A stretch of DNA of 64,000 bases from an uncultured Bacteroides sp. (GTDB lineage Bacteria; Bacteroidota; Bacteroidia; Bacteroidales; Bacteroidaceae), in NCBI GenBank assembly GCA_900542985.1, contig UQPQ01000007.1:1-64000 (forward strand). Direction: 5' to 3'. Below the pieces are notes generated by a model. It made no database searches. It was not told the origin of the DNA and saw only the letters and a list, made by a program, of their open reading frames with translations. The position numbers were made by a program, and so were the translations under genes. This document shows positions 17,821 through 25,725 of the stretch, piece by piece; position 1 is the first letter of the stretch; the number at the start of each line of letters is the position of its first letter.

Positions 17821-17974
17821 CTATTTAACACATAGGCATCTTCATTTTATCAAAAGGTTATATCGATATATACCCTTTTGAACTTTTATTCTATGGGGTT
17901 GGGTTATAGTCTAGTTTAGTTTATATCCTATGTCTTTTTGGCTGTGTGTTTTTTCTCTTTTTAATATCTTCTGT
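17792..17974 (-). ncRNA. candidate sigma-54-dependent small RNA (about 180 nt)
   Basis: Predicted transcript from the sigma-54-type promoter at 17985-18000 to the terminator at 17792-17820. No substantial reading frame is present; the best is a six-codon frame, MKMPMC (17825-17845). Structure: ACATAGG (about 17928-17935) pairs with CCTATGT (about 17829-17836), enclosing an imperfect palindrome at 17851-17880 centred on TATATCGATATA and flanked by CAAAAGG and CCTTTTG. A C-rich stretch (ACCCAACCCC, about 17893-17905) is predicted unpaired and could be a target-binding seed. Everything about function is inference. Confidence 0.5.
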
Positions 17975-17984
17975 AATTAGAAGT

Positions 17985-18000
17985 GCAATTCGTGTGCCAA
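17985..18000 (-). promoter_or_regulatory. sigma-54 (RpoN) -24/-12 promoter
   Basis: On the minus strand: TTGGCAC, then ACGAA, then TTGCA. This is a full match to the TGGCAC-N5-TTGC core, with GG and GC correctly spaced. It lies in non-coding sequence 105 nt past the stop of an NtrC-family activator and on the same strand. Predicted start near 17974. Confidence 0.75.
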
Positions 18001-18058
18001 AGTATGTAGAATATGTAACTTGTTGATTAATAAGATAAATGCAATTTTGTCTTATTGA

Positions 18059-18124
18059 GGAATTTGTGGAATTGTGTGGGGATGTTGTAGAATTATTCCA
18101 CATTTTATTGTGGAATATTATACA
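18059..18124 (-). promoter_or_regulatory. putative enhancer (activator sites) for the sigma-54 promoter
   Basis: ATTCCACA-N6-TGTGGAAT (18095-18116) is a perfect 8-6-8 inverted repeat, extended outward by TGTAgAAT / ATtaTACA to 18086-18124. Its centre is about 131 bp upstream of the predicted start, a usual enhancer distance. A second TGTGGAAT copy at 18065-18072 lies 44 bp from the first. The main site overlaps the last codons and stop of the activator gene. Confidence 0.55.
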
Positions 18125-19433
18125 ATTTCAGTTTGTTGTATAGAGTCTTGCGGTCTACTCCCAATAGCAGAGCTGCCTTGGTTTTGTTATTGTTTGTTTG
18201 TTGAAGTGCCCGTAGAATACGCTGTTTCTCAGTTTCCTCATCATATAAATTTAAAGATTGAGGAACAAAGGAAACTGGTTGACGTAAGATATCTTCTCCC
18301 AGTTCGCGTATTGTAATAAAATCTCCTTGTGCAAGAAGTGTGGCACGCTTTACAACGTTTTTTAATTGACGTAAATTACCCGGCCAATCATATTTTTGCA
18401 GTGCTTCACTTGCTGCTGCATCAAATCCTATTAAGTCTCGCTCCAGTTCACGATTTGCCTGATCCAAAAAGAAATTGGCGAACAGAAGGATATCTTCCGG
18501 TCGTTCTTTCAGAGAAGGCATATATAAGGTAAATTCATTAAGACGATGATACAAATCTTCACGGAAATTACCTTTAGAGATGGCTTCGGTAAGATTTTCG
18601 TTGGTTGCACTAATCAGACGTACATCAACTTCTATTTCCTTATTGGAACCAATAGGACGGATACGTCGTTCCTGTAAAGCACGTAAAAGTTGAATTTGAA
18701 CTTCGTAGCTTAGGTTTCCTACTTCGTCGAGGAATAAAGTACCTCCATTGGCTTCTTCAAAGGCACCTCGTTTGTCATGAAGAGCACCAGTGAACGAACC
18801 CTTTATGTGGCCGAAAAATTCAGAAGCAGCCAGTTCTTTGGGGATAGAACCACAGTCTATGGCAATAAAAGGCTTTCCAGCCCGTTTGCTTAATTCGTGT
18901 ATACGATGTGCTACATACTCTTTACCTGTGCCGCTTGCTCCGTTGATAAGTACAGACATCTGGGTAGGCGCCACCAGTTTTACATAATTGTATAATTGGC
19001 GGGCTGCCTCACTTTCTCCTTCCAGAAAATTCTGTGAATTAAACTCAGGTACAGGAGTTACAGGAATTTGTTGTTTATGAATTGCTTCGTGTATTTTTTT
19101 CAGAAGTTCATCCGGTTGCACCGGTTTACTGATGTAGTCACTGGCACCTTGCTTCATAGCCTGTACCGCTGTTTGGATTTCAGCGTAACTGGTCATGATA
19201 ATAACCGGTGTGGTACATTCTTTGCTCCGAAGCCATGAAAGAAGGTGGATTCCGTCTTGATCGGGCAAACGTAAATCGGAGAGAATCAGGTCGTATTGGC
19301 GTGCTGCTATTTGCTTGCGGGCGCGTGCATTTGTTCCTGCTGTTTCCACTTCGAACCCTTTTTTCCCGAGCCATGTTTTCAGCATTGTAGAAAATGTCAA
19401 ATCATCTTCAACGATTAGTATAGACGGAATCAT
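18105..19433 (-). CDS. sigma-54-dependent response regulator, NtrC family
   Basis: 442 aa, three domains. Receiver at 1-120 with acidic pocket E9/D10/D11 and phospho-acceptor D53 (LILSDLRLPDQDG). AAA+ sigma-54 activation domain at about 140-370: Walker A NGASGTGKEYVAHRI, sigma-54 contact loop GSFTGA (variant of GAFTGA), GGTLFLDEVGNLS and RLNEFTLYMPSLKERPEDI. Fis-type HTH at about 400-442 (NNKTKAALLLGVDRKTLYNK). It drives open-complex formation by RpoN after phosphorylation. It is the last gene of the operon, 80 nt after the hybrid kinase that is its likely partner. A sigma-54 promoter with enhancer-like sites lies immediately downstream. Confidence 0.94.
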   Translation of the reverse strand: MIPSILIVEDDLTFSTMLKTWLGKKGFEVETAGTNARARKQIAARQYDLILSDLRLPDQDGIHLLSWLRSKECTTPVIIMTSYAEIQTAVQAMKQGASDYISKPVQPDELLKKIHEAIHKQQIPVTPVPEFNSQNFLEGESEAARQLYNYVKLVAPTQMSVLINGASGTGKEYVAHRIHELSKRAGKPFIAIDCGSIPKELAASEFFGHIKGSFTGALHDKRGAFEEANGGTLFLDEVGNLSYEVQIQLLRALQERRIRPIGSNKEIEVDVRLISATNENLTEAISKGNFREDLYHRLNEFTLYMPSLKERPEDILLFANFFLDQANRELERDLIGFDAAASEALQKYDWPGNLRQLKNVVKRATLLAQGDFITIRELGEDILRQPVSFVPQSLNLYDEETEKQRILRALQQTNNNKTKAALLLGVDRKTLYNKLKLYNIPQ

Positions 19434-19513
19434 GTGTACCTATGTTTATATGTATTTGTACAAAGATAAGCTTTTTTAGTATGCGGAAATCATTCCAGGT
19501 TAAATTTTTCATT

Positions 19514-22006
19514 TCAGCATTGGTGCAAAGATATCTTTTTTACATATTTTTCAGCTTCTTCAAGGATGCAGGTAACTTGTTGTATAATCCATTTAGTCTG
19601 TTTTATGTCCTCATCCGTAATTTGTTCTGCTCCTTTTCTGCTTTCCAGCTGTTGTAGAGAAGGTACAATTTCTTTTGCTTCAATCATAGTTAGTGTAGGC
19701 AGCAGCTTGTGGGCAATGGCGCTGATTGTCTGAATATCATTTCTGCTCAAGGCTTCTTGCAGCAAGCCGGTGCTTTTTTGTGTCTCCTGAATAAATATTT
19801 TAATAATCTCCTGTGCCGCATTGGTATCATCGGCAGAGAAAGCAGTCAGCGGACTGAAATTGTATTTGCTTGCGGAGGCAGAAACTTTTTCAGTCGATTT
19901 TTCGGGAATCTGTCTGTTCAGTGAGGCTGAGAATTGCTGCAGTATTTGAAGTAAATCCGACTGGTTGAATGGTTTATGCAAACATCCGGCGAATCCTTTT
20001 TCCTGAAAATGCGATTCGTCCATGTCACTTCGTGCGGTAATGGCTATGACTGGAATATTTTGTGCCTGTTTTACCGGCAGTTTTCTCAGATTTTCCAATA
20101 ATTCAAAGCCATTCATGGCAGGCATCTGAATATCGGTAAACAGAATGTCGAACGGTTGCTGGCTGATAAACCCAAAAAGATCTTCCGGCTGTTCGCAACA
20201 TTGGATCGTAGTTTGTGGGTCGAGAATGTTACGTAACATTGCTTCCGTCAGATTCATTTGGATACGGTCGTCGTCTATTAGTAAAATACGAAGAGGCTTG
20301 ACAGGTACAAGATGCTGTTCCTTATTCTTCGATGAAGCGGAGATAGAGGGAAGAGGCATAGATACCCGAAACGTACTTCCTTTTTCAAGAGTGCTTTCGA
20401 TGGCAATCTTACCTTGTAACAATTCCACTAACTTCTGGGTGATGGAAAGACCAAGTCCAAATCCTTCCTGCCCTTGTGCACTCCTCAGACGGATAAAGGC
20501 TTGGAACACACGTTCCTGTTCTTGCGGTGTCATTCCGCACCCGGTATCAGTTACACTGAATATAAACTGGTTGCCCTGATACTTGGCATGTAAAGTAATA
20601 CTTCCTTCTTTAGTAAATTTCAATGCATTCGAAAGCAGGTTTTCTACAATTTGCCGGATACGGAAAGGATCTCCTTCCAGAGTAAGTCCTGGTTTGAATT
20701 CATCTGCAAATTCCAGCTTCAGGTTCTTTTTTTCTGCCAGAGGTAAAAAGCTGGTATAGATAGTTTCAAATAATTGGTGCGGATTGAATGCTACCGGATG
20801 CAAATCCATTTTTCCAGCTTCCAGACGATGGTAGTCCAAAAGCGAAGTCACCAGGTCGAGCAAATGCTGGGCCGAACTTTTCATGTTGTCCAGATAAAAC
20901 AGTTGTCTTTTGTCTTTTACAAGTCGGATAAGCAAGTCGATATAACCGATAATCGAACCGGTTGGTGCTTTGATGTCGTGCGTAATGGTCAACATCAGCT
21001 TTTCGCGTGCTACCAAGAGGTTTTCTGCATACGATTTTGCTTTTTCCAGTTCTTTCCGGTAATGGTTGCTTCGGGTAATATCGCGGCAGATAATGATAAA
21101 GAATATAAGGATTACCAATACTGCCAGTATTGCGATGGTAGCCATCGTCCATGCAGCTTGTTCGCGGATACGTTGCTCCGTCTCAAATTTATATGCAGCT
21201 ACTTTTTGTTCTTCGTCTTCAATCGTTTCCAATAACTGGTTTACACGCTGACTCAGTTTGCTGCCGGCTATACGCAGGCGGTAAATACGCTTTTCAACCG
21301 TGCGTAACTGCTCCTGCCGGGTTTGGAATACACGGTGTTGTATATTGCTCAGCATACCAGCCAATGTATCTACAGGGTTGTATGCTTCGTCTATAGTGTC
21401 GGTATACTCTTCTTGAATGACATTATTGACTTGAGTCGAATCGGCTTTTCCTGGAGAAAAAAGATCGGCCAGACGCTTGAAAAACTTCTTGGGTTTATGA
21501 TGAATGGTATAGGTGTTTCGATGAGTAATGACTTTACGGCGAATATGAGTACTGCTCAACAGAGAGTCCTGTTGAGCTATCAGACTGTCTATCTGTTGCT
21601 TGTACAGCTCGTCTGTAGGAGGTTGTCCTAAAGCCTCCAAGACCAGTCTCATGTTGCGCTCCTTGTTCTTTACCAAAATGCGTACCGTATCCAGACGTGC
21701 CTGCTGTAGGGTATCTGTCAGCATTGTTTGCAGGGAGTCAATCGACTTTCCTACATTTCTCATGGCTCTTTTATAAGCCGGATATTCATTCAGTTCTCCT
21801 ACACGTAAGGTCTGTCCGATGATTTCCGCTTTATAAAGCTGACTGATGATTTCGTGGGTTGTACGTCGCCGGTTTTCTATATTTTCCTCGAAACCGGTGG
21901 GCGAAGTCAGCAGTTCCATCTGTTTGTAGATATATCCGATGGCTCCAAAGAGCAGTCCTATCAGAATGATATATCCGAAAGCTATTTTGGTTGAAGTAGA
22001 AAGCAT
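19514..22006 (-). CDS. hybrid sensor histidine kinase (HisKA-HATPase-REC-HPt)
   Basis: 830 aa inner-membrane phosphorelay kinase. TM1 at about 8-27, a large extracytoplasmic region with coiled-coil character (about 31-285), TM2 at about 286-306, HisKA with the phospho-His near residue 343 (TITHDIKAPTGS), HATPase_c (NLLSNALKFTKEG, DTGCGMTPQE, GFGLGLSITQKL), a receiver (FTDIQMPAMNGFELLENL) and a C-terminal HPt with IAHKLLPTL. His-Asp-His domains in one chain suit relay to a separate receiver, most simply the NtrC-type regulator 80 nt downstream. The signal is unknown; the 5' neighbours are MATE, M16 and cyclophilin genes. Confidence 0.93.
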   Translation of the reverse strand: MLSTSTKIAFGYIILIGLLFGAIGYIYKQMELLTSPTGFEENIENRRRTTHEIISQLYKAEIIGQTLRVGELNEYPAYKRAMRNVGKSIDSLQTMLTDTLQQARLDTVRILVKNKERNMRLVLEALGQPPTDELYKQQIDSLIAQQDSLLSSTHIRRKVITHRNTYTIHHKPKKFFKRLADLFSPGKADSTQVNNVIQEEYTDTIDEAYNPVDTLAGMLSNIQHRVFQTRQEQLRTVEKRIYRLRIAGSKLSQRVNQLLETIEDEEQKVAAYKFETEQRIREQAAWTMATIAILAVLVILIFFIIICRDITRSNHYRKELEKAKSYAENLLVAREKLMLTITHDIKAPTGSIIGYIDLLIRLVKDKRQLFYLDNMKSSAQHLLDLVTSLLDYHRLEAGKMDLHPVAFNPHQLFETIYTSFLPLAEKKNLKLEFADEFKPGLTLEGDPFRIRQIVENLLSNALKFTKEGSITLHAKYQGNQFIFSVTDTGCGMTPQEQERVFQAFIRLRSAQGQEGFGLGLSITQKLVELLQGKIAIESTLEKGSTFRVSMPLPSISASSKNKEQHLVPVKPLRILLIDDDRIQMNLTEAMLRNILDPQTTIQCCEQPEDLFGFISQQPFDILFTDIQMPAMNGFELLENLRKLPVKQAQNIPVIAITARSDMDESHFQEKGFAGCLHKPFNQSDLLQILQQFSASLNRQIPEKSTEKVSASASKYNFSPLTAFSADDTNAAQEIIKIFIQETQKSTGLLQEALSRNDIQTISAIAHKLLPTLTMIEAKEIVPSLQQLESRKGAEQITDEDIKQTKWIIQQVTCILEEAEKYVKKISLHQC

Positions 22007-22014
22007 GAGTCAGG

Positions 22015-23340
22015 TTATAGTTCTTTCCGGGTTTTATATCGGAAACGCAGATAATACATAATTCCGGCACTGGTCAGTCCGAAAGGAAAGGCCATCCAGA
22101 TACCTATGATTCCCCAGTCGCATACAAAGCCAAACAGGTAGCTGGCAGGAAGAGAAATCACAAAATAGGCAATAAATGAAAACAGAAGCATCGGACGGAC
22201 ATCGGCGATACCTCTCAGCGCATTGGCAAAGTTGATTTGCAGTCCGTCGCCAAACTGATAGAGCAGGAAAGGAATAATCACTTGTGCTACCATCAGACTT
22301 ACAGCCTGATCATTGGTAAACCATCCTCCAATCTGATGACGGAGCAGAAATATGGGGATAGAAGTGCATACTATCATAGCCAGGATAATATGGAAGCCTA
22401 TATTGGCTGTTTTTCGGACACTGACCAAATTGTTCTGACCGTAAAAATTGCTGATACGTACCGATACGGCTGCTCCCATACCATAATACATCATGAAACA
22501 AACTTGAGAAACGGCTATCATAATCTGATAGGTAGCCAGAGCTGTACTTCCCAGCCAGCCTACCATGATGGCACTCAGACTGAATGAGGCAGTTTCCATA
22601 CCCATCTGTCCGGCAATGGGCCATCCCAGTTTGTTGAGTAATTTAAATTCTGCCTTGTCGAGAGCATTACGCTTGAATCCTTCACGGAACACACGGTAAC
22701 GCGAAGTACCAAAGAATAATACAAGGTAGGCTATAACCATCAGGATGCGTGAAATGAGTGTGGATACTCCGGCACCCGTCAGCCCCATTTCCGGCATGCC
22801 CAGCTTACCGTAAATCAGCAGATAGTTTCCGATAATATTCAGAATATTACCGCTCAGCAAAATCCACATGGACACTTTTGTATCTGTTATTCCATCTGTA
22901 AACTGCTTGAATCCGTTGAACCACAGTACAAACGGAAGTGAGGCCAGCAGAACAAGAAAATAAGGACGGATGTAAGGAAGCAGTTCTTCCGGTTGCCCCA
23001 GATTTCCCACATTCAGATACAGTATTCCCATTACCAGGCACACGATGAAGGCCAGCATTGTATTGGCTGCCAGGCTGCTTTTAAGAGCTTTCCCTACTGC
23101 ATGTGACTTGCCTTGTCCGAAGAGACTTCCTACTACCGGTGTTAATCCGTAGGAGAATCCGGTACTGAAGATAATGGCCAGATTGAACATGTTGTTTACA
23201 AAACTTGCTGCAGCAAGCTCTGTAGTACTGTGATGTCCAATCATTAAAGTATCGGCAAATCCTAATATAATGACTCCGATTTGACCAATGACAATAGGGA
23301 TACCCAATGTCAGGAGTGCACGGTAATGTGTCCAATTCAT
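22015..23340 (-). CDS. MATE-family multidrug/Na+ antiporter
   Basis: 441 aa with about 12 hydrophobic segments, cytoplasmic-membrane efflux of cationic drugs or metabolites by Na+ or H+ exchange. It shows MATE repeats such as IPIVIGQIGVIILGFADTLM in the first half and GWPIAGQMGMETASFSLSAI in the second. Its start overlaps the stop of the M16 peptidase gene by 4 nt and it ends 8 nt before the hybrid kinase, so it is firmly within the operon. Co-transcription with a two-component system suggests regulation by, or signalling to, that system. Confidence 0.92.
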   Translation of the reverse strand: MNWTHYRALLTLGIPIVIGQIGVIILGFADTLMIGHHSTTELAAASFVNNMFNLAIIFSTGFSYGLTPVVGSLFGQGKSHAVGKALKSSLAANTMLAFIVCLVMGILYLNVGNLGQPEELLPYIRPYFLVLLASLPFVLWFNGFKQFTDGITDTKVSMWILLSGNILNIIGNYLLIYGKLGMPEMGLTGAGVSTLISRILMVIAYLVLFFGTSRYRVFREGFKRNALDKAEFKLLNKLGWPIAGQMGMETASFSLSAIMVGWLGSTALATYQIMIAVSQVCFMMYYGMGAAVSVRISNFYGQNNLVSVRKTANIGFHIILAMIVCTSIPIFLLRHQIGGWFTNDQAVSLMVAQVIIPFLLYQFGDGLQINFANALRGIADVRPMLLFSFIAYFVISLPASYLFGFVCDWGIIGIWMAFPFGLTSAGIMYYLRFRYKTRKEL

Positions 23341-24575
23341 TTCGTTGCTCGGTAATAAAGAATGTTACAATTTTCCGGAATAAATGTCTTGCGGGCAGTT
23401 TCCTGTATCTGTTCGGCAGTAACCGCACGGTATTTTTCTACTTCCTCATTTATCATCTCCGCTTTTCCTAAAAGCTCGAAATAGGCAAGGTTGGTTGCCA
23501 CGTTCAGGTAGTTGATGTTACTGAATATCTGCTCGCTTTCGTAGCGGTTTTTTACTTTTTCCAGTTCCTCTTCTGCTACAAGCTGGGTTTTCATCTTTTC
23601 CAGTTCGGTCCAGATAGCCTTTTCAGCTTCTTCCAGTGTGACTCCCGGAGCTGGTTTTCCGGTGATGTGCAGCAAACCTTCGTCCAGACTTCCTGCAATG
23701 TAGGCATCCAGTGCAGTGAAGAGTTTTTGTTCTTGCACCAGCGATTGGATAAAGCGGGAAGAACGGCCGTTCGACAGGATATCGGTAATCATATCAAAGG
23801 CATAATATTCCGGATGGTGGCGGTTGCACATATGAAACGCCATGTAAATGGCATCTACCGGAACTTTCCGTTCTACGCTTTTGCGCCGGATAGCAGTTTG
23901 AGGAGGATCTGACGGAAGCTCCCTTTTACGTATAGGGCGGGCAGGAATCGGGCCAAACCATTTCTCTGCCAGTCGGATTGTTTCCTCAAAAGAAATATGT
24001 CCTGTCACAGTCAGTATGGCATTGTTGGGAGCATAAAAACGGTAAAAGAAATCTTTTACTTCCTCCAATGTGGCCTGGGCTATGTGACTGATTTCCTTGC
24101 CGATGGTAGGCCAGCGGTAAGGATGATTCTGGTAAGCCATTTCGCGGAGAAGGTGAGAAGCATCTCCGTATGGCTGGTTCAGGTTACGCTGTTTGAATTC
24201 TTCTATTACTACCTGACGTTGTATCTCAAGACTTTGCGGTGAAAAATCGAGACTCAGCATACGGTCGCTTTCCAACCAGAATCCGGTTTCTACATTCTGG
24301 TACGGAAGTGTAATGTAGTAATTGGTAATATCGTTGTTGGTCCAGGCATTGTTTTCTCCTCCGGCATTTTGTACGGGGGTGTCATAATCGGGGATATGTA
24401 CAGATCCGCCGAACATCAGATGCTCGAACAGATGGGCAAAGCCGGTGTGTTCGGGATCTTCGTCGCGGGCACCCACATCGTACAGAATGTTGAGTGCCAC
24501 CATTTGGGTGGAGTTGTCTTCATTGTGTACGATGCGTAAGCCGTTGGATAAAATATGACGGTTAATATGAATCAT
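23337..24575 (-). CDS. M16-family zinc metallopeptidase
   Basis: 412 aa, the single-unit (processing-peptidase-like) form of the pitrilysin family. The inverted zinc motif HLFEH is at residues 48-52, with the downstream acidic ligand region near EEFKQRNLNQPYG. The C-terminal half-domain shows the usual SRFIQSLVQEQKLF-type motif. No signal peptide is visible, so it is probably cytoplasmic. It lies 6 nt after the cyclophilin gene and overlaps the MATE gene by 4 nt. Confidence 0.9.
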   Translation of the reverse strand: MIHINRHILSNGLRIVHNEDNSTQMVALNILYDVGARDEDPEHTGFAHLFEHLMFGGSVHIPDYDTPVQNAGGENNAWTNNDITNYYITLPYQNVETGFWLESDRMLSLDFSPQSLEIQRQVVIEEFKQRNLNQPYGDASHLLREMAYQNHPYRWPTIGKEISHIAQATLEEVKDFFYRFYAPNNAILTVTGHISFEETIRLAEKWFGPIPARPIRKRELPSDPPQTAIRRKSVERKVPVDAIYMAFHMCNRHHPEYYAFDMITDILSNGRSSRFIQSLVQEQKLFTALDAYIAGSLDEGLLHITGKPAPGVTLEEAEKAIWTELEKMKTQLVAEEELEKVKNRYESEQIFSNINYLNVATNLAYFELLGKAEMINEEVEKYRAVTAEQIQETARKTFIPENCNILYYRATK

Positions 24576-24581
24576 AAAGGG

Positions 24582-25421
24582 TTATTCGATAACAGTTGCT
24601 TTAAGAATACGTATGTCTATTTTCGGACGGTCTGCACGGTTGGTGCCTACGTTTTCTATTTTTTCTACTACGTCCATACCGTCTACCACTTCTCCAAATA
24701 CGGTGTAAGCTCCGTCCAGATGAGGAGCACCACCTACAGTAGTATAGGCCTGAATCTGTTCGCGGGTAAATTTCAGTGCAGGTTCTTTGGCAACTTCTGC
24801 ACGTGCCTGTGCTTCCAGTGAATCTTGCAGTTCCATCAGTCCGTCGGTATCGCCTGCCTTACGCATTTTATAGATTTCTTTCATGTGTTTGCGGGCCAAC
24901 GTGTTGAATACGGTTTCCAAACGGGCATCGTTCATCTGGTTTTCCATATTTACCATCTGTGCTTCGCTGAATTTGCGGCCTGTTACAATATAGAACTGGC
25001 AGCCTGAAGAAGCTCTTTCCGGATTTACTTCATCGCCCTGACGTGCTGCGGCCAATACTCCTTTTTTGTGGAAGAATTTAGGATTGAATTCTGCAGGAAT
25101 GGTATAGCCCACATCACCGTTGCCCAGCGTGGTTGTATCGGTTGCAGTCTTGCTTTGCGGGTCGCCTGCCTGAATCATGAAGTTCTTGATGACGCGGTGA
25201 AACAAGGTACTGTCGTACACGCCCTCCTTGGTCAACTTGATGAAGTTGTCGCGGTGTTTCGGAGTTTCGTTGTACAGTTTCACGGTAATGTTTCCCATTG
25301 TGGTTTCCATGCAAACCAGTGTTTCATTGCCTTTTTCCATATGTGTGGTCTTTTTTTGATTTCCTGTACACGAAAGCATGCAGCAGGCTATCAGGGTTAA
25401 TACAATTGTTGCTTTTTTCAT
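24582..25421 (-). CDS. cyclophilin-type peptidyl-prolyl isomerase, lipoprotein, with internal insertion
   Basis: 279 aa envelope PPIase. Lipoprotein signal ending CCMLSC with the lipidated Cys at about 18. Cyclophilin motifs: TTMGNITVKLYNETPKHRDN, FHRVIKNFMIQAGDP, SSGCQFYIVTGR and DGAYTVFGEVVDGMDVV. The last two are normally a few residues apart; here about 80 mostly helical, charged residues (about 155-235) are inserted between them. First gene of the PPIase-M16-MATE-kinase-regulator operon, with an exact -7 box 21 nt upstream. Confidence 0.92.
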   Translation of the reverse strand: MKKATIVLTLIACCMLSCTGNQKKTTHMEKGNETLVCMETTMGNITVKLYNETPKHRDNFIKLTKEGVYDSTLFHRVIKNFMIQAGDPQSKTATDTTTLGNGDVGYTIPAEFNPKFFHKKGVLAAARQGDEVNPERASSGCQFYIVTGRKFSEAQMVNMENQMNDARLETVFNTLARKHMKEIYKMRKAGDTDGLMELQDSLEAQARAEVAKEPALKFTREQIQAYTTVGGAPHLDGAYTVFGEVVDGMDVVEKIENVGTNRADRPKIDIRILKATVIE

Positions 25422-25441
25422 AAAGTAAAGAGATTAGATTG

Positions 25442-25449
25442 CAAAAGTA
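25442..25449 (-). promoter_or_regulatory. -7 element of PPIase-to-regulator operon
   Basis: TACTTTTG on the minus strand, exact consensus. This is the apparent promoter for the whole five-gene operon down to the NtrC-type regulator; no internal promoter with a good match was seen. Confidence 0.6.
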
Positions 25450-25547
25450 CAAAAAAAATGATTGTAAGTCTGTATTCTATGGCGGCATTCTGTAGCAGAT
25501 GTCGGGCTGCTGCAAAAGTATTGGCAGAAAAAATGAAAAGAAACAGT

Positions 25548-25631
25548 GTACATTCAGCGCCGTTGGCTGTACAGTTGACGCCGTTGGTTTTATAGCCGGC
25601 GACGCCGTTTGTACATCCGACGTCGTCGATT
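25548..25631. repeat. intergenic 21-bp-period tandem array, family A (4 units)
   Basis: Four consecutive 21-nt units start at 25548, 25569, 25590 and 25611. Each begins GTACA or TTATA and carries a GC-rich core CGCCGTT or CGTCGTC at the same offset. The fourth unit matches the array at 51375-51459 in layout and core (GACGTCGTCGAT). The GC-rich cores contrast with AT-rich surroundings. It lies between tamL's 3' hairpin and the cyclophilin promoter. Confidence 0.8.
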
Positions 25632-25646
25632 ATAAAACAATATAAG

Positions 25647-25709
25647 CAACCGACAGTAAATCATCGCATTGTATAAATAGTCTTGAATCGGATGATTTAC
25701 TGTCGGTTG
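25647..25709 (-). terminator. long hairpin after tamL, probable terminator
   Basis: CAACCGACAGTAAATCATC (25647-25665) and its exact complement at 25691-25709 form a 19-bp stem with a 25-nt loop, 17 nt beyond the tamL stop. The minus-strand sequence after it (CTTATATTGTTTT) is only moderately T-rich, so it may protect the 3' end rather than terminate strongly. Confidence 0.6.
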
Positions 25710-25725
25710 GAGTGATGCCGTATCG

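Noticed and set aside
25548-25631. Integron or attC-like site
   Set aside because: No integrase, no core sites, and simple tandem 21-bp units explain the pattern.
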